Below, piece after piece: positions 10,304 to 22,024 of a stretch of DNA of 64,000 nucleotides; position 1 is the stretch's first letter; every line of letters begins with the position of its first letter. A program made the position numbers and the translations under genes. Under the pieces are notes generated by a model. It was not told where the DNA came from, searched no databases, and saw nothing but the letters and a program-made list of their open reading frames with translations. Location: contig NC_016134.3 in NCBI RefSeq assembly GCF_000005505.3, positions 25,309,584 to 25,373,583 on the forward strand, written 5' to 3'. This DNA comes from Brachypodium distachyon. Its lineage: Eukaryota; Streptophyta; Magnoliopsida; Poales; Poaceae.

Positions 10304-12400
10304 TGATCTGTCCACTTTATTAACTACCAATAATAACCAAAAACAGAAATGAAAACAACACTTTGACAGCCTATACGCAGTTTGGCGCTCCAGAATCTTT
10401 TGGTCTATATCTGATTCTTGTTCTCGGCAGACATTAATGGTTTGTTTTCGCCAGTGTTTCTTGCTATACTAGTATTTTGATCTCCTACAAATTCCGTCCA
10501 ACGAGCTGGAGGGCATTCCTCCACGTAGCAGTTCTTAGCTTTCTATTGGTGAAATTTTCTAGTATTTTTTTGTTAGAGCTAGCGAAGGCCTGCCTACCAG
10601 GAGACCATCCTCACGTAAGCAAGGTCAGTTTGAGTTTGTTCTGTCTTTACCGGATTAGTATTCTTGAATCAGCATATTTTATCGTTTTTGTACTAGCATG
10701 ATAGCGGATTTTGTGTTTAATTAACTCGGTTGTCTAGATTTGTTTATTCAAGAGATATGATGCATTTGATCTGCTTTTGTATATTTTTTTGATATATTTG
10801 ATCTTATTATTCAAAATGGTCCGTGCTACCTTTTGAATTGTTTTCTTTGGATGGGTTTCATTAGGATAGAAGTCTAATCGTGCGTATATATGCAGATTAA
10901 GTACCGTGCAGTACGTGTGCGTAGAATAATCATTTGTTTATGGTCTATGTACGTGTCTGTAGATCTGCACGTAGGTACGTATACTGACCGTCTATTTACG
11001 TGTCTGTAGATCTGCACGTACGTACGTGTCTGTAGATCTGTATAATACGGTATTACCGTATTACCGTGTATATGTGTATATAGCACACGATTGAAGTTGA
11101 GCAATTTTTACTGTTGACCGCTGCCATCGTTATTTGCCATGGACGAATTGAAGCCGCCGCGCAGTCACGCCGGCGGCGGCGACCGATCATCCCATCTCCA
11201 ACACAATCCTAGGTAGCGCCCATTGCTGCTACTGTCGTCCTTTTCTGCCATGGCCGGACAAAGCCGCAGAGAGGACACGCCAGCGGCTATGGGAAGTCCG
11301 GCGGCCACGAAGCGGAACTGTACGCGAGGCTACAGGAAAAAAAAAATGGCTTGTGCTGATTACAGTTTTGCCATCTGGGTTGAGTTACTTCGTGACTTTT
11401 GGAGTTGGTACTCCTTAGAAATAGTGGTGGAGTACCAAATCAAAATGACGGTTAGATTGAGATAGAATTTCTTTTCTCTGCGTGTAAGCAAGAAAGACTT
11501 AACTAAGAAAGAGTGAAATAACCAGCCTTATTCTTCACTGTCATAACCATGCATTACAGTTTGTATACCAAACACACCATAAAATCCTAAGCCAAAGGCC
11601 ATGTGGTTTTAACACTAAAATCTTTTGTCCCAAAGCTTGCGTTTTTTGAGAAAAAAAAATTCGAAATAGGGTTTTGTACCTACAAGGGCATCTACCAAAC
11701 ACAAATATAAAAAACTCATCGCCACTTGTGATGTCATGGTTAGTACATTAATTCTCCTGGTACACCCAAGGAGTCAAGGCATTTCTTTTGTGTGATGGCA
11801 AGGTCACACAAAAATTAACAAATTTTCTGTTAGAGTCAGAATATCTGAATATATCGGATATGCATATATATGTTTGCTGGTCTCACAAGGAAGGTCATGT
11901 ACTATATATGTCGTCTTCCTCAGAAGGCTCAAGAAGGATAAAATTCAGCTGCTCGCCCTTCAGTTCCTCCACTCTTCTCTCTCTCTCTCTCTCTGATATG
12001 CTTTAAAACTGTCTCGTATACATGTGCTTAAATTTATATATGTTGCCAAAATCTATGTCTTTTCGCTATTATTATTTTGCTCACATGCATAGATACTTGT
12101 ATTTTGCATGTCACAGGGTGAACGAGGTTGCTGAGAGATTTTGCAGAGATTCAAGGCTAGGGAAGTGAGGTGACATATGATTTGTTGTTGCTGAATCTTG
12201 TTTTTTTAATATATATTATGGAGCACATGCATGGGCTAGTTCTCCGCTTGATGCGAGCTGTGTTTCTCGAAGAAAAATGCTCAATACTTCTCCTATATAT
12301 CTTTTGCCACAGTAGATATTATAAATTCAAGATGCATTGTCAATTTCTGCTCATATAGATACCTTGTACGTATACTAGATCTATTTTTTCTTTCATGTAC
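10304..12400. other. Intergenic, low-information stretch
   Basis: Contains a short tandem motif (ACGTGTCTGTAGATCTGCACGTA, three partial copies at 10950-11042), a CT run at 11978-11997 and a 72-codon frame from ATG 11251 that I do not recognise. Bases 10740-10920 resemble 17600-17800 downstream of a VQ copy, and 12310-12360 match 1066-1105, so parts belong to the duplicated VQ neighbourhood. Confidence 0.5.
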
Positions 12401-13036
12401 ATAATTAAAGTGCTTAATTATAAGAAAAATGCAAAAGTTAATATATTACTTCTAAATAATATATAGGTGCAGTCCATATATATACATAATTCTAAACTTC
12501 TTTTGTCCAGACTATTCACTAATATATGTTTGTTCACTTTTAAATTGTAAGGATGTAAAGTACATTCAAGAAAAAATGTATATAACACGCATCAAAAGTT
12601 TCAGGTGCTTCCCAGCTTGAGAAAAAAATGGATCATACATATTTGCCCTAAAAGTATTTTTGAGCATGGAATTGCTAATACTCAGACCACTCTATTAGCC
12701 CGATCACCTACGTTTTACATAATTAAGATGCTTAACTATAAGAAAAATGCAAAAGTTAAAATATTATTTCTAAATAATACATAGGTGTAGTCCGTATATA
12801 TACATAATTCTAAACTTCTTTTGTCCAGACTATTCACTAATATATGTTTGTTTACTTTTAAATTGTAAGGATGTAAAGTACATTCAAGCAAAAATGTATA
12901 CAACATGCATCAAAATTTTCAAGTGCCTCCCAGCTTGAGAAAAAAAGTGGATCATACATACTTGCCTAAAAGTATTTTTTAGCATGGAATTGCTAATACT
13001 CAGACGACTGTATTAGCCCGATCACCTACGTTTTAC
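12401..13036 (+). repeat. 318-bp direct repeat in the VQ promoter
   Basis: The block starting ATAATTAAAGTGCTTAA at 12401 is repeated from 12719, with roughly 93-95% identity by eye. A third partial copy lies at about 13675-13950 before VQ copy 2, and a piece at 20-130 before copy A. The block therefore travels with the VQ gene and is doubled only upstream of the intact copy. Confidence 0.9.
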
Positions 13037-13060
13037 TAGATAGCTTGTACCGCTTTACCC

Positions 13061-13068
13061 TATATACT
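13061..13068 (+). promoter_or_regulatory. TATA box of the intact VQ gene
   Basis: TATATACT lies 53 bp before the ATG. The matching position in copy 2 (about 13985-13995) reads ACACTACACACT, so the TATA core is destroyed there. Confidence 0.55.
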
Positions 13069-13120
13069 ATTTCTCTGAATCCTCAATACGTGTTATTGAT
13101 CTTCCGTCGCGCATGCAGAC

Positions 13121-13639
13121 ATGGACCGCAACAACAACAATCCCAACCCCTCGCGACCGGCACCAGCAGCCGCGCCAGCTCCCCAGGTCCGAGTGTATCA
13201 CGAGCCCATCCCGGAGACGATTTACGTTCAAACGGACAGTTCAAGGTTCAAGGAGTTGGTGCAGCATCTCACTGGCCAGACTGCTGCCGCTGCAGCTGCC
13301 CACCCCGGTGCCACCGTGCCGGCGCCGGTGGCCGAGCCTGGGCCAAGCGTGGCCACGGGTTCAATGTCAGCAAACACTGCTCTCTTCCGGTCAGCTTTCC
13401 CGGACAGGCCCAGTGGCCTGCGCATCATCGAAAGTGGGGCGTCCTCACTTTCCCTGGGCTTCGCTTCAACGCCCGCGCAGGAGAGGGACATAAGGGAAGA
13501 TGCTGCTGAGGAGAAGGCCATAAGAGAAGGGAGGTTCTATATGCGTCGAGCGCGGCCGTCCGGGTGGACCAGAGAGCCCCAGTTACTGATGTTGTTCCCG
13601 CTGTCCCCCTTCCCTAGGCATACACCAAAAGGGTGTTGA
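13121..13639 (+). CDS. VQ motif-containing protein
   Basis: A single-exon frame of 172 residues. Residues 34-52 contain the family core, IYVQTD followed by FKELVQHLTG (residues 43-52), an exact FxxxVQxLTG motif. The C-terminus carries RPSGWTREPQLLMLFPLSPF, the typical closing block of plant VQ proteins of the VQ4/VQ31-like class. The middle is Ala/Pro-rich and disordered, with an acidic Glu/Lys stretch (EDAAEEKAIREG). Plant VQ proteins are nuclear cofactors that bind WRKY factors and are MAP-kinase substrates in defence and growth; that role is inferred from the family. The start is supported by a TATA box 53 bp upstream and by the homologous ATG in copy 2. This is the only VQ copy in the window with an uninterrupted frame. 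Confidence 0.85.
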   Translation: MDRNNNNPNPSRPAPAAAPAPQVRVYHEPIPETIYVQTDSSRFKELVQHLTGQTAAAAAAHPGATVPAPVAEPGPSVATGSMSANTALFRSAFPDRPSGLRIIESGASSLSLGFASTPAQERDIREDAAEEKAIREGRFYMRRARPSGWTREPQLLMLFPLSPFPRHTPKGC

Positions 13640-14056
13640 GAAATAAGGGCATGCATATGTACATCTGGTTGTATGGTCCATATATATACATAATTCTAAC
13701 TAATATAGAGTTGCAGTCCATATATATACATAATTCTAACTTCTTTTGTCCAGATTATCCACTAATATGTTTGTTTACTTTTAAAATGTAAGGATGTAAA
13801 GTACATTCAAGAAAAAATGTATATAACATGCATCAACATTTTCAATTGCTTCGCTGCTTGAGAAAAAACGTGGATCATACATATTGGCCCTAAAAGTATT
13901 TTTCAGCATGGAATGGCTAATACTCAGACGAGTGTATTAGTCTGATCACCTACGCTTCTAGATCAGCTTGTACTACTGGTTTACACTACACACTATTTCT
14001 CTAAATCACCAGTTCTTTTCTCAATTCATGCTGTTGATCTTCTGTTGCACGCAGCC
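13640..14056 (+). promoter_or_regulatory. VQ 3' flank joined to promoter of copy 2
   Basis: About 50 bp of 3' flank (shared with copy A, including GGGCATGCATATGTACATC) is followed from about 13675 by another copy of the VQ promoter block leading to ATG 14057. Only about 420 bp separate the two coding regions, so this is a tight tandem pair. Confidence 0.65.
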
Positions 14057-14302
14057 ATGGCCCGCAACCCCAACCCCAACCCCTCGTGACCGGCACCAGC
14101 AACCGCACCATCGGCTGGAGCTCCCCTGGTCCGAGTGTACCACGAGCCCATCCCAGAGTCGACGAATTACGTTCAAGCAGACAGTTCGAGGTTCAACGAA
14201 CTGGTGCAGCATCTCACTGGCCAGACGGCTGCCGCTGCACACCCCGGCGCCACCTTGCCGGCGCCAATGTCTCAGCCCGGGCCAAGCGTGGCCGCAGGCT
14301 AA
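14057..14302 (+). pseudogene. VQ-motif gene, nonsense copy (copy 2)
   Basis: Eighty-two codons in one frame, with an intact motif FNELVQHLTG and matching flanks (VRVYHEPIPES, YVQADSS). Codon 11 is TGA where the intact gene has CGA, a C-to-T change in a CpG. The frame also stops at TAA 14300-14302, where the parent has TCA, so the C-terminal half is lost. Similarity fades after about 14315. Together with its mutated TATA region this copy is a clear pseudogene. Confidence 0.8.
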
Positions 14303-15130
14303 ATATCGGCAATAATAGTGAGCCTTTTTGCGGTACCTTGGTACTCCGTGAGAGAATATTGGAGGACCAATCAAATCTGACCATTAATTGAGCAGGGTAA
14401 TTTAGCTTTTGTCTTATGTTAACAAAAGGTGATATTTATTTTGTTTATCCGTAATCGACTGCGTCGTCTTCCTTGTTTTTCTCACGTACGCACTGCTGAT
14501 AAATCCTCCTCCATGGAGCCGCCCCCGGCTCCTCCCAAATGCGCCACCCGCCGGTGCAGAGTATGTTCAGAAAGGGAGATAAAGACAAATTTTGGAATTC
14601 AAGAACATATGAAACTGGCGTGAGCATCCATGAGATGATGATGGGACTTCAGATTTTTTTTAATCACAAACGCACAAATACTAGATTCACGTGTATGTGA
14701 ATCAATTCGGTCTGGAAGTGGGTGCTTCGTTGATCCGGTAATGACCCTTGTGTGAACTGGCCTCAGACATAAGGGGGAGCAGTACATCGGCGCAACTCAT
14801 TCGCTGTCTCCTGCCCGCAATTTCGGCCAACCCGCACCCATGACCGTGTCCGGCGATGTTTGAGGCATCAGCCTAACTAGTTGCTAATTCCCCAGTGCGG
14901 CGCTTCCACACGGGTCAGAGCCGCCACTGATCTGAAGAAATCAGCCCTGGCTGACGAATAGCCCTGAGTTGATTGGCCCCTTAGATTATGATTTTACCCC
15001 TTCAATCATGGTACTCCCTAGTACTCCTTGATGCTTGCGCTGGAGTACCCATTGATCTTATCCATTAGATTAGAGAAAATAAACGGTTCATATTTATTTC
15101 AGGATACGGGTCTAACTACTGCTACATGCA
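14303..15130. other. Intergenic with one exon-like start
   Basis: At 14513-14560 an ATG opens a short Pro/Cys/Arg stretch (MEPPPAPPKCATRRCR) directly before GTATGT, a good splice donor, which could be a stranded first exon. No following exon is found. The rest shows nothing I recognise. Confidence 0.3.
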
Positions 15131-15138
15131 CGGCTTTG

Positions 15139-15312
15139 TACATCCACGCCGCCGACGGGTCGAGGTTCAAGGAGCTAGTGCAACGTCTCACCAGCCAGGC
15201 ATCCGTTGCGCACCCCGGTGCCAGCATGCCGGAGTCGGTGCCCGAGCCCGTGCCAATTAAGCGTGGCCGTTGACTATGTCGGCAAACGTGCTCTTCCAGT
15301 CGACTTTTCCAG
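15139..15312 (+). pseudogene. VQ gene copy 3, 5' part
   Basis: Encodes YIHAADGSRFKELVQRLTSQ: the VQ motif with the final Gly changed to Ser. It then runs HPGASMPESVPEPVP. The N-terminus before the motif is not conserved. Sequence identity to the intact gene runs to 15312, where the CACTA-like element begins; the gene resumes at 17343. Confidence 0.75.
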
Positions 15313-15481
15313 CACGGAGAGACCGCCCGCGTATTCATCAGTGGCGGGCGCACCTAGAGCCCGCCACTAATAGTATTATCGTGATTTAAAAAAAACAGGC
15401 CCGTGGACTGTAAATTTGGGTCGTAGATGAACAAATCACAGAATCGCAAATCACAAATGGTGAATATCACAGAATCACGTA

Positions 15482-15704
15482 CTCCCTCCATTTCACAAAG
15501 AATGGCACGCACGTATTTCAAAATTTTGCTTTAACCAACAATTAGACTATGTTTTACAAAAAATTATATCATTAGATTCGTATTTTAAAAATCTTTTCAA
15601 CGATACAAAATTTGTAACATATAATCTACATACAATTGATCTAATCGTTGGTCAAAGTTCGATCTCGAAAAACGTTGGCGCCATTCTTTGTGAAATGGAG
15701 GGAG
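15482..15704. mobile_element. Stowaway MITE inside the CACTA-like element
   Basis: A 223-bp element with CTCCCTCCATTTCAC ends in inverted orientation and TA flanks (15480-15481, 15705-15706). It inserted into the CACTA-like element, giving a three-level nest inside VQ copy 3. Confidence 0.9.
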
Positions 15705-16560
15705 TATCTCGCCACAGAAACAAAACACATATACAAATAAATCACAAGTCGGGAATGCAGGAATGGCGTAGCAGCGACCACGACCCCACTCGGCCCGGCG
15801 GCGACCTCCTTGTCAATCAGCGGCAGCGGCAGCGGCAGCGGCAGCCCAATGTCTCCACGACGGCAGGGACGAGCTCTCATCTCCACCCGCGAGCTATGAG
15901 ACAGAAAATGAGAGATAGTGAGAGAGAGAAATTCGTAGAGGGAGACAACTGAGGGAGACTAACCATGGGCCACCATGCGCTGCGTCCTCCCTGCCGCCGC
16001 CTCCCATCCTTCGGCGACGTCGCTCCGCAGGAAAGAGAAAACGAGAGAGAGTCGGAGAGAGATTCGGCTGCGTGAGAGGAAGAGAGAGGGTGACATTTAG
16101 AAAGGACCAAGAGAGGAAGAGAGGGAGAGATGCGTACCGGGGCGGCGTTGGAGGCTGGATCTCCGGCGGTTGGCGGCGGTGGAGGCCGGATCCGGCTGCT
16201 GTTACGCGTGGGACGGCGACCGATCTCGCGCCCAGCGGTGAGGAGACGAGGAGGGACAGACCGAGGGAGAGATTGGGAGGGAGGTGGCGGTGGCTGGGAG
16301 AGGAGATGGTAGTGAGGGAGGTGGCGGCAGCAGGGCGAGGAGATCGGGAGTGGGGGAGGGATTGGTAGTTGGGGAGGGAGGTGGCCGCGGCGGCAGGGGC
16401 AGAGAGAGGAGGAGATTAGGTAGGGATTAGGGTTACAGGGGGATTTTATAGGCGCGGGATTGAGTTGGGCCTCAATTTGGTTGGTTGGACCAACAAACGC
16501 ATGCATCAATGGCGGGCCTAGCTATAAAACCCGTCACTGATGATTTTTTTTTGTCTTTTT
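15705..16560 (-). other. GC-rich internal region of the CACTA-like element
   Basis: A CGGCAG hexanucleotide run (15820-15845) and a Ser/Pro/Arg-rich 210-codon frame on the minus strand (15877-16509) without any domain. Similar Pro-rich DNA lies in the relative at 27474-28150. I read it as the element's promoter or untranslated region. Confidence 0.4.
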
Positions 16561-17342
16561 CATATTTCATATGATATAAAGTATTTTCTATAACAATTGT
16601 CTATTATTTATCAATATGTTCTAAATTGGAGAAGAGTCATTTGAAACCATATTAAGTGTAATTGCTTAGCAAAATACCCCATTTTTTACATTTGGGAATG
16701 AAAGACAATTTTTATAACCAAACATGTGTAACCTCTTTGTCAATATTGTTTTTTATGACAAGATGCACACATGTGCAAAAATGGATACATTATCAAGAAC
16801 TGTGGCATAGAAATTGACAAAACATTGGTCATTTGGCATAAAACCTGAAATTCAACTATCGGAAATAACAAGATTGTACTATATATGTCATTTTTAAAAT
16901 GTTACCATATGATATTATTGTTAAATCATGTTAAGCAAGAAAAAACAAGATTTTGGCAAAAAGAATCACATTTTTCTGATTTGTTATGAATAAGTTATGA
17001 TTATTTCAATCGAAGGTCTCCAGAGGTCATCAGTGGTGGGCCTAGATGTAAAGCCCGCCATTGATGTATGTTTTTGTGATTTTTGCAATTTTTCACATTA
17101 AACCATTAGTGACGGGCCTCCTACGACCGTTACTAATGAGTGGTCATCAGTGATGGGCCATGCACGCCCGTTAGTGATGAGGAGTCATCAGTGACGGTCC
17201 TCATCACTAACGGGCTTGGTACACCCATCACTGATGAGTGGTCATCAGTGGCGGGCGTGGCGTGTCCGTCACTGATAAGGTGTCAACAGTGACGGGCGAG
17301 CACGCGACCCTCACTGATGGTGTGTCATCAGTGAGGGTAGTG

Positions 17343-17580
17343 CAGACAAGCCCGGCCTGCACATCATCGAAAGTGGACAGTCCACACTTTCACTGGCCTT
17401 GGCATCAACGCCTGGAGGGGAGGTAGACAGAAGGGAGGATGCTGCTGAGGAAAGGCTATAAAGAAAGCAAGGTTCTATTTGTGTTGATCGCGGCCGTCGG
17501 GGTGGACCAGAGAGCCAGAGTTGCTGATACTGTTCCCGTTGCCGCCCCTTCCCTAGTTATAGGCCTACAACAAAGGGGGT
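17343..17580 (+). pseudogene. VQ gene copy 3, 3' part
   Basis: Continues copy 3 after the insertion: GLHIIES-type residues, an acidic KREDAAEE-like stretch, then WTREP and the closing LFP-like block, with TAG near 17554. Small deletions shift the frame between these pieces (for example after GAGGAAAGGC near 17455). The 3' flank (TAGTTATAGGCCTAC) matches copies A and D. Confidence 0.7.
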
Positions 17581-18036
17581 TTTCTTTAAATTCTAGTGTT
17601 GTTTAAGGAGATGAATTTGATCTGGTTTTGTCTTAAAAAAATGGTACATTTGATTTTGTTCAAAATGGTCTGGAGATCTAGTAGTATGCTAGTCTTGGTA
17701 GTCATGCCAATTGCTACGTTTTGATCTTGAAACGTTTGAATCTTTTTGCTTAGATTGTTTCGGCTTTTCGGACACAAGTCTAATCAAACATATGAATGCA
17801 TAGATCTGCACGATCGATATTACCTTATTTTCTTGATATATTTTATGTATTCACTGTGTGCTCGCACGTGCGTGCGTGTGTGTGTAACACTCGAATAAAT
17901 AAATAAAACTTGTGGTATTCACACATGATCAAACACCTCATTTTTGCTCTAGATCCGCCCGTGCATGCGTGTGTGTGTGTGTAACACTCGAAATTAAATA
18001 AAAAAACTTGTGGTATTCACACGTGATCAAACACCC
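17581..18036. repeat. VQ downstream flank with about 100-bp tandem duplication
   Basis: The segment AACACTCGA ... ACTTGTGGTATTCACAC ... GATCAAACACC occurs twice, starting near 17886 and 17983. The first copy is complete and continues into ATTTTTGCTCTAGATCCGCCC; the second is cut by the CACTA element at 18037 and its continuation lies at 24830. A TG run (17961-17981) sits between. Confidence 0.8.
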
Positions 18037-18500
18037 CACTACGGCAGAAACCATCTTTGCCGGCGGCCTCCAAAAGCCCGTCGGCAAAGCCTTTGCGGGC
18101 GGCTTTTCCTCAGGGCCGCCGGCAAAGGCCGTCGGCACGGAGCATCACCGGCAAAGCTCCTCTTTGCCGGCCGCTTTTTGTCGGGCCGCCGGCAAAGTCT
18201 TTGCCGGCGGCCAAAACAACGGCCGTCGGCGAAGTAAAGTAACTTCATGGTTTGAACTTGTTAACGGCGACGCCATCTCGTGGCGCGAGCGTGCCGTGGC
18301 GCGAGCGTGCCGTGGCGCGCGTCACCCATGCCGGGCCCACTCATCAGGCCTTTGCCGGCGGCCCCGAGGAAAAGCCGCCGACAAATATTACTCTCTTTGT
18401 CGGCGGCCATCCACTTAAGGCCGCCGGCAAAGGATCCCCGCAAGCAGCACAGGCAGCCGCCACGTGGCGGCTTTGCCGAAGGGTGGTCGCCGGAAAAGAG
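18037..18500. repeat. Left subterminal repeats (TTTGCCGGCGGC)
   Basis: Roughly a dozen direct and inverted TTTGCCGGCGGC/GCCGCCGGCAAAG units. A separate 16-18-bp tandem (GTGGCGCGAGCGTGCC, three copies) lies at 18278-18318. Confidence 0.85.
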
Positions 18501-18899
18501 GGTTAACCCTTTTTTTTCTGTTTATCCCAGCAATTAAAATCATATATAACACAATTAAAATCATATATAACACGACAGCTCATTTCAAATAGCACAGCAC
18601 ATACAAACCATAGATGCGATTTCACATCACAAGCATACATCTCACAAGTCCGAAACATCACATATATATGTCACAACATAATATTACAAGTGTTCGTCTC
18701 ACAAGATTGCAACATAATACAACTGTTCATCCGCCAAATCTCCATATATACATGAAAAGAAAGAAGAGAGTTACTCGGGAACCTTCTACATCCACCATCC
18801 ATTGATCCTTGAACATGCATGCACCAATATAAACCTATGAAATAGATTTGGAATTGCACAATTAGAAACAAAATAAGGCATTGAAGTGACAAACGTCGA

Positions 18900-19260
18900 A
18901 TTTGAAGGAAAATAAGGCACCATTTTGTGCCCAAGAGGCTCAATTTGCTCCAAAATGGTGCCTTGGTGGCATTTATGCACCACTTAGCCAACATTACACC
19001 ATTTTGGAGGAAAATGAGCCTTTTGGGCTCCAAAATGAGCCATAAGGCTCATAATTGCCACCATGACACTATTTTGTGCCCAAGAGACGCATTTTGCTCC
19101 AAAATGGCCCAAAAATGGCACCAAGGCATTTTTGGCTCCAAAATGGTGCCTTGGTGCCATTTTTGGCCATTTGGCTCCAAAATGCCACCAAGGCACCATT
19201 TTGCATTTTGGAGCCAAATGAGCCATATTGGCTCCAAACACGAAGAAGTTAAGCATTAGC
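18900..19260. repeat. Dense CCAAAATGG / TGGTGCC palindromic repeat
   Basis: About 360 bp made of alternating CTCCAAAATG, GGCACCA and their complements, such as near 18948, 19000, 19100, 19138 and 19170. Long frames on both strands are a by-product of the repeat. It lies just downstream of the transposase stop. Confidence 0.8.
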
Positions 19261-19265
19261 CCTTA

Positions 19266-21857
19266 TTAAGCAAGGAAATGCACTTTATTTAACTTTTCCT
19301 GCATGTACTGTTCGTGTTCGAGATGCGTCACGATACATTGTGCCTTGTCCAATTTCTCTTTCTTCACTTTGGCATAGTATTTCCTCACGACGTAGACACG
19401 CGCGTGATAGAACATCTCGGATAATGCCTTCTTTACACTTGCCTCGAAGTGCCGTGCAATTGTTGCATCATCAATGCCTTCCGCCAGCTTGAAGAACCAC
19501 TGCAATTAGACAAAACGGATCCATTCATGAGTTATATATTTTGCATTACAATTGTTTTGACTAATGTATGCATTGTGCGAAGGCGACTTACCCAAAATTC
19601 ACCCTTCACCTGCTCGGCTTTGTTCGCATACATAAGTCTCTCGACGGCATACATCCAACGATGCTGCACAGGGCCCCACATCCGTGCCTCGTACGGGAGG
19701 TGGATAATTAGATGTTGCATCGTCACGAACATGCCCGACGGAAAGATCCTCTCTAGCTTGCATAGCAACACGGGGGCTTGTTTTTCCATTTCTTCTAGCA
19801 AGGTGGGGGATAGTTCTTTAGCACAAAGCCGGCGGAAGAAATTGCTCAACTCTGCCAACACCCGCCAAATATCCTCGAACCATCACGGGCAGCAAACGCT
19901 CAAGCCATATGTGATAGTCATGACTCTTGAGGCCGTTGATTCTCATGGTGCCAAGATTAACTCCCCTCTTTAGATTAGCTGCATACCCATCAGGAAACTT
20001 CAACTCTTTGAACCACAGGAGTACTTCCATCTTTTGGTCTCTGTCGAGAGCGAACGGGGCCTTTGACCTGATGTCTGACCTGCCTCGCACCTTTTTAATG
20101 CTTAGCTGTGGTCTATCGCAAAGTTCTTCTTGATCTTTTCTAGCCTTCGGATTATCTTTCGTCTTGTCAATAATGTTGAGAATTGTGTTGAAAAGGGCTT
20201 CGGCGACATTCTTTTCGGTGTGCATCACATCAATACAATGTGGAAGAATAATGTCTTTGAAGTAGGGGAGCTCCCAGAAGCATGACTTGTGAGTCCAGTT
20301 GTGTATATCACCATACCCCAGGAACTTGTCAGGTTGTGTCGAGTCGGGTACAAGAGCATCCAGCTCAGCAAGAAGCTCAGAACCGGTGCGATAACGGGGT
20401 GGCCCCTCTTCGATGACCACACCTTTCCTGAAGTTCTTCTTGTCTTGTCTGAACGGATGGTTAGGCGGGAGGAATCGCCTGTGCAGATCGAAGCAACAAT
20501 ACTTGCGACCATGAGCGAGCCGATAGAACTCCAGATCAGTCCCGCAGTGTGGGCACATGAACTTCCCCTGCAAGCCTTTGCCGGAGAGTATAGATCCCCC
20601 CAGGTGGTCATGAATGGAGAACTAGAACTAGATATGCATCTTAAAGTTTGTCTTGGTAGCTTTGTCGTACACCATGATCCCTTCCTCCCAACCTCTTTTC
20701 AACTCCTCCATCAGGGGCCGCATATACACATTAATGTTCTTCCCTGGATATTCTGGTCCTGGAATTATCAGCGCCAAGAACATGTACTTCCGTTGCATTA
20801 TCATTTCGGGAGGAAGATTGGGCGGAATTACAAACACTGGCTAGCAGCTATATGGGGCACTCGTCATGCCAAATGGATTGAACCCATCAGTTGCGATGGC
20901 AACTCGAACATTCCGAGGCTCCTCGGCTTTCTCCGGATACTTCCGATCAAAATCCTTCCATGCTTCACCATCCGACGGATGTGTCAACATCGGCCTATGA
21001 TCCTTGTCGTATTTGTATTTCTTCCCCAGTTTGTCATGCGTGAAAGCTTTGCCAGGCACGTCGGATAGCATCATCCGGCCAATTCTTTCTGAGAATGGAA
21101 GCATCCTAAGAACTTTATGGGGTATTTTTGACTGCACCAGACCCTTCCCGTGGTCTACCTCGACATACCTAGAGAAATTGCACTTGGAACAATGCTTGGC
21201 ATCCTCGTATTCTCTGTCAAACACCGTGCATCCATTTTTACATGAATGTAGGCACTGGGCCGGCAACTTAAGTACACTAAGCATTTTGTTCGCCTCGTAC
21301 ATGCTTTTAGGCAAAAGGTGGCCTTCCGGGAGGAGACTACCAATAACTGCCATCATCACATCAAATCATTCTCTGATCAAGTTGAACTGGGTCTTCACAC
21401 CCATTATTCTAGCAACGGCATCCAGCTTATTGACCTTTGTGTGAGCATGCAGATCTGTGCTTGCCTCCACCAGCATATCAAGATAGGCCTTAGAGGTTGC
21501 CTCCGGTTCTTCCTCCGTTGGAACGCGTGCTTCCTCCAAGTCATCAAGCATGTCCTGGAACCCCGTATCATAGTCGTCCGTGCGCCTTCGCATGACCTCC
21601 TCTCTTCCTCTATCCTCTTGCTCACCATGGTAGCCCCATCGGGTATAGTTTGGCGTGTACTCGTACAACACCAAGTGATTGCCCATCTCATCCTTTGTGT
21701 GTTGTGTCTTGTTATTGCAACGACTGCAAGGGCACCAAGCACGCTCTTCTCCTGTAGCAAATGCAGCCTCCAAGAAATCTGCCGTGTTTTTCATCCAATC
21801 ATCATCCCGGTCTGTCCGACTACGGCGGCCACTGTACATCCACCGACGATCAGCCAT
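19266..21857 (-). pseudogene. TNP2-type CACTA transposase, decayed
   Basis: From Met 21857 the minus strand reads the transposase-associated domain (RRWMYSGRRS, WCPCSRCNNK, NYTRWGYHGE), then VIGSLLPEGHLLPKSMYEA, CKNGCTVFDREYEDAKHCSKC, the TNP2 core (NPFGM, VFVIPPNLPPE, CPHCGTDLEFY..CCFDLHRRFLP, HCIDVMHTEKNVAEALFNTI) and the DUF4218-like tail (LAELSNFFRRLCAKEL, LIIHLPYEARMWGPVQHRWMY). A 92-bp intron (19500-19591, GTAAGT...CAG) leads to a final exon WFFKLAEGIDDATIARHF. In-frame stops occur at 21363-21365 (TGA), 20838-20840 (TAG, in SCWPVF) and two TAGs near 20622-20630; a frameshift lies near 19878. The order and spacing are full length, so this was an autonomous element that later decayed. Confidence 0.85.
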
Positions 21858-22024
21858 TCTCTGCTATTTTTGGATACCACATGACACCAAAGGGATACAC
21901 AGTTTAATAACGCAACTAGCAACACAAGTAATTAGTTTCGTCAAATTAATTATGTCACATATTTTATTTTTTCACTGAAAAGGGCATGTGCTGAACTATT
22001 CCACTAGTAGGTAAGGATAGGTCC

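Larger units (their letters stand above)
15313..17342. mobile_element. CACTA-like element splitting VQ copy 3
   Basis: A 2030-bp insertion starting CACGGAGAG and ending GGTAGTG (CACTACC on the minus strand), flanked by a 3-bp duplication CAG (15310-15312 and 17343-17345), as CACTA transposases produce. Subterminal CATCAGTGRCGGGC repeats in both orientations lie at 15330-15365 and 17030-17335. No transposase is present, so it is non-autonomous. Removing it rejoins the VQ sequence exactly. Its interior at 16560-17030 is homologous, in reverse, to 26165-26900. Confidence 0.75.

Noticed and set aside
17961..17981. TG/CA runs and other microsatellites as CRISPR-like or regulatory arrays
   Set aside because: Simple repeats without spacers; a plant nuclear context gives no reason to expect CRISPR arrays.
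18927..19259. Overlapping 80-110-codon frames on both strands
   Set aside because: By-products of the CCAAAATGG/GGCACC repeat; the reading on each strand is the same few words.
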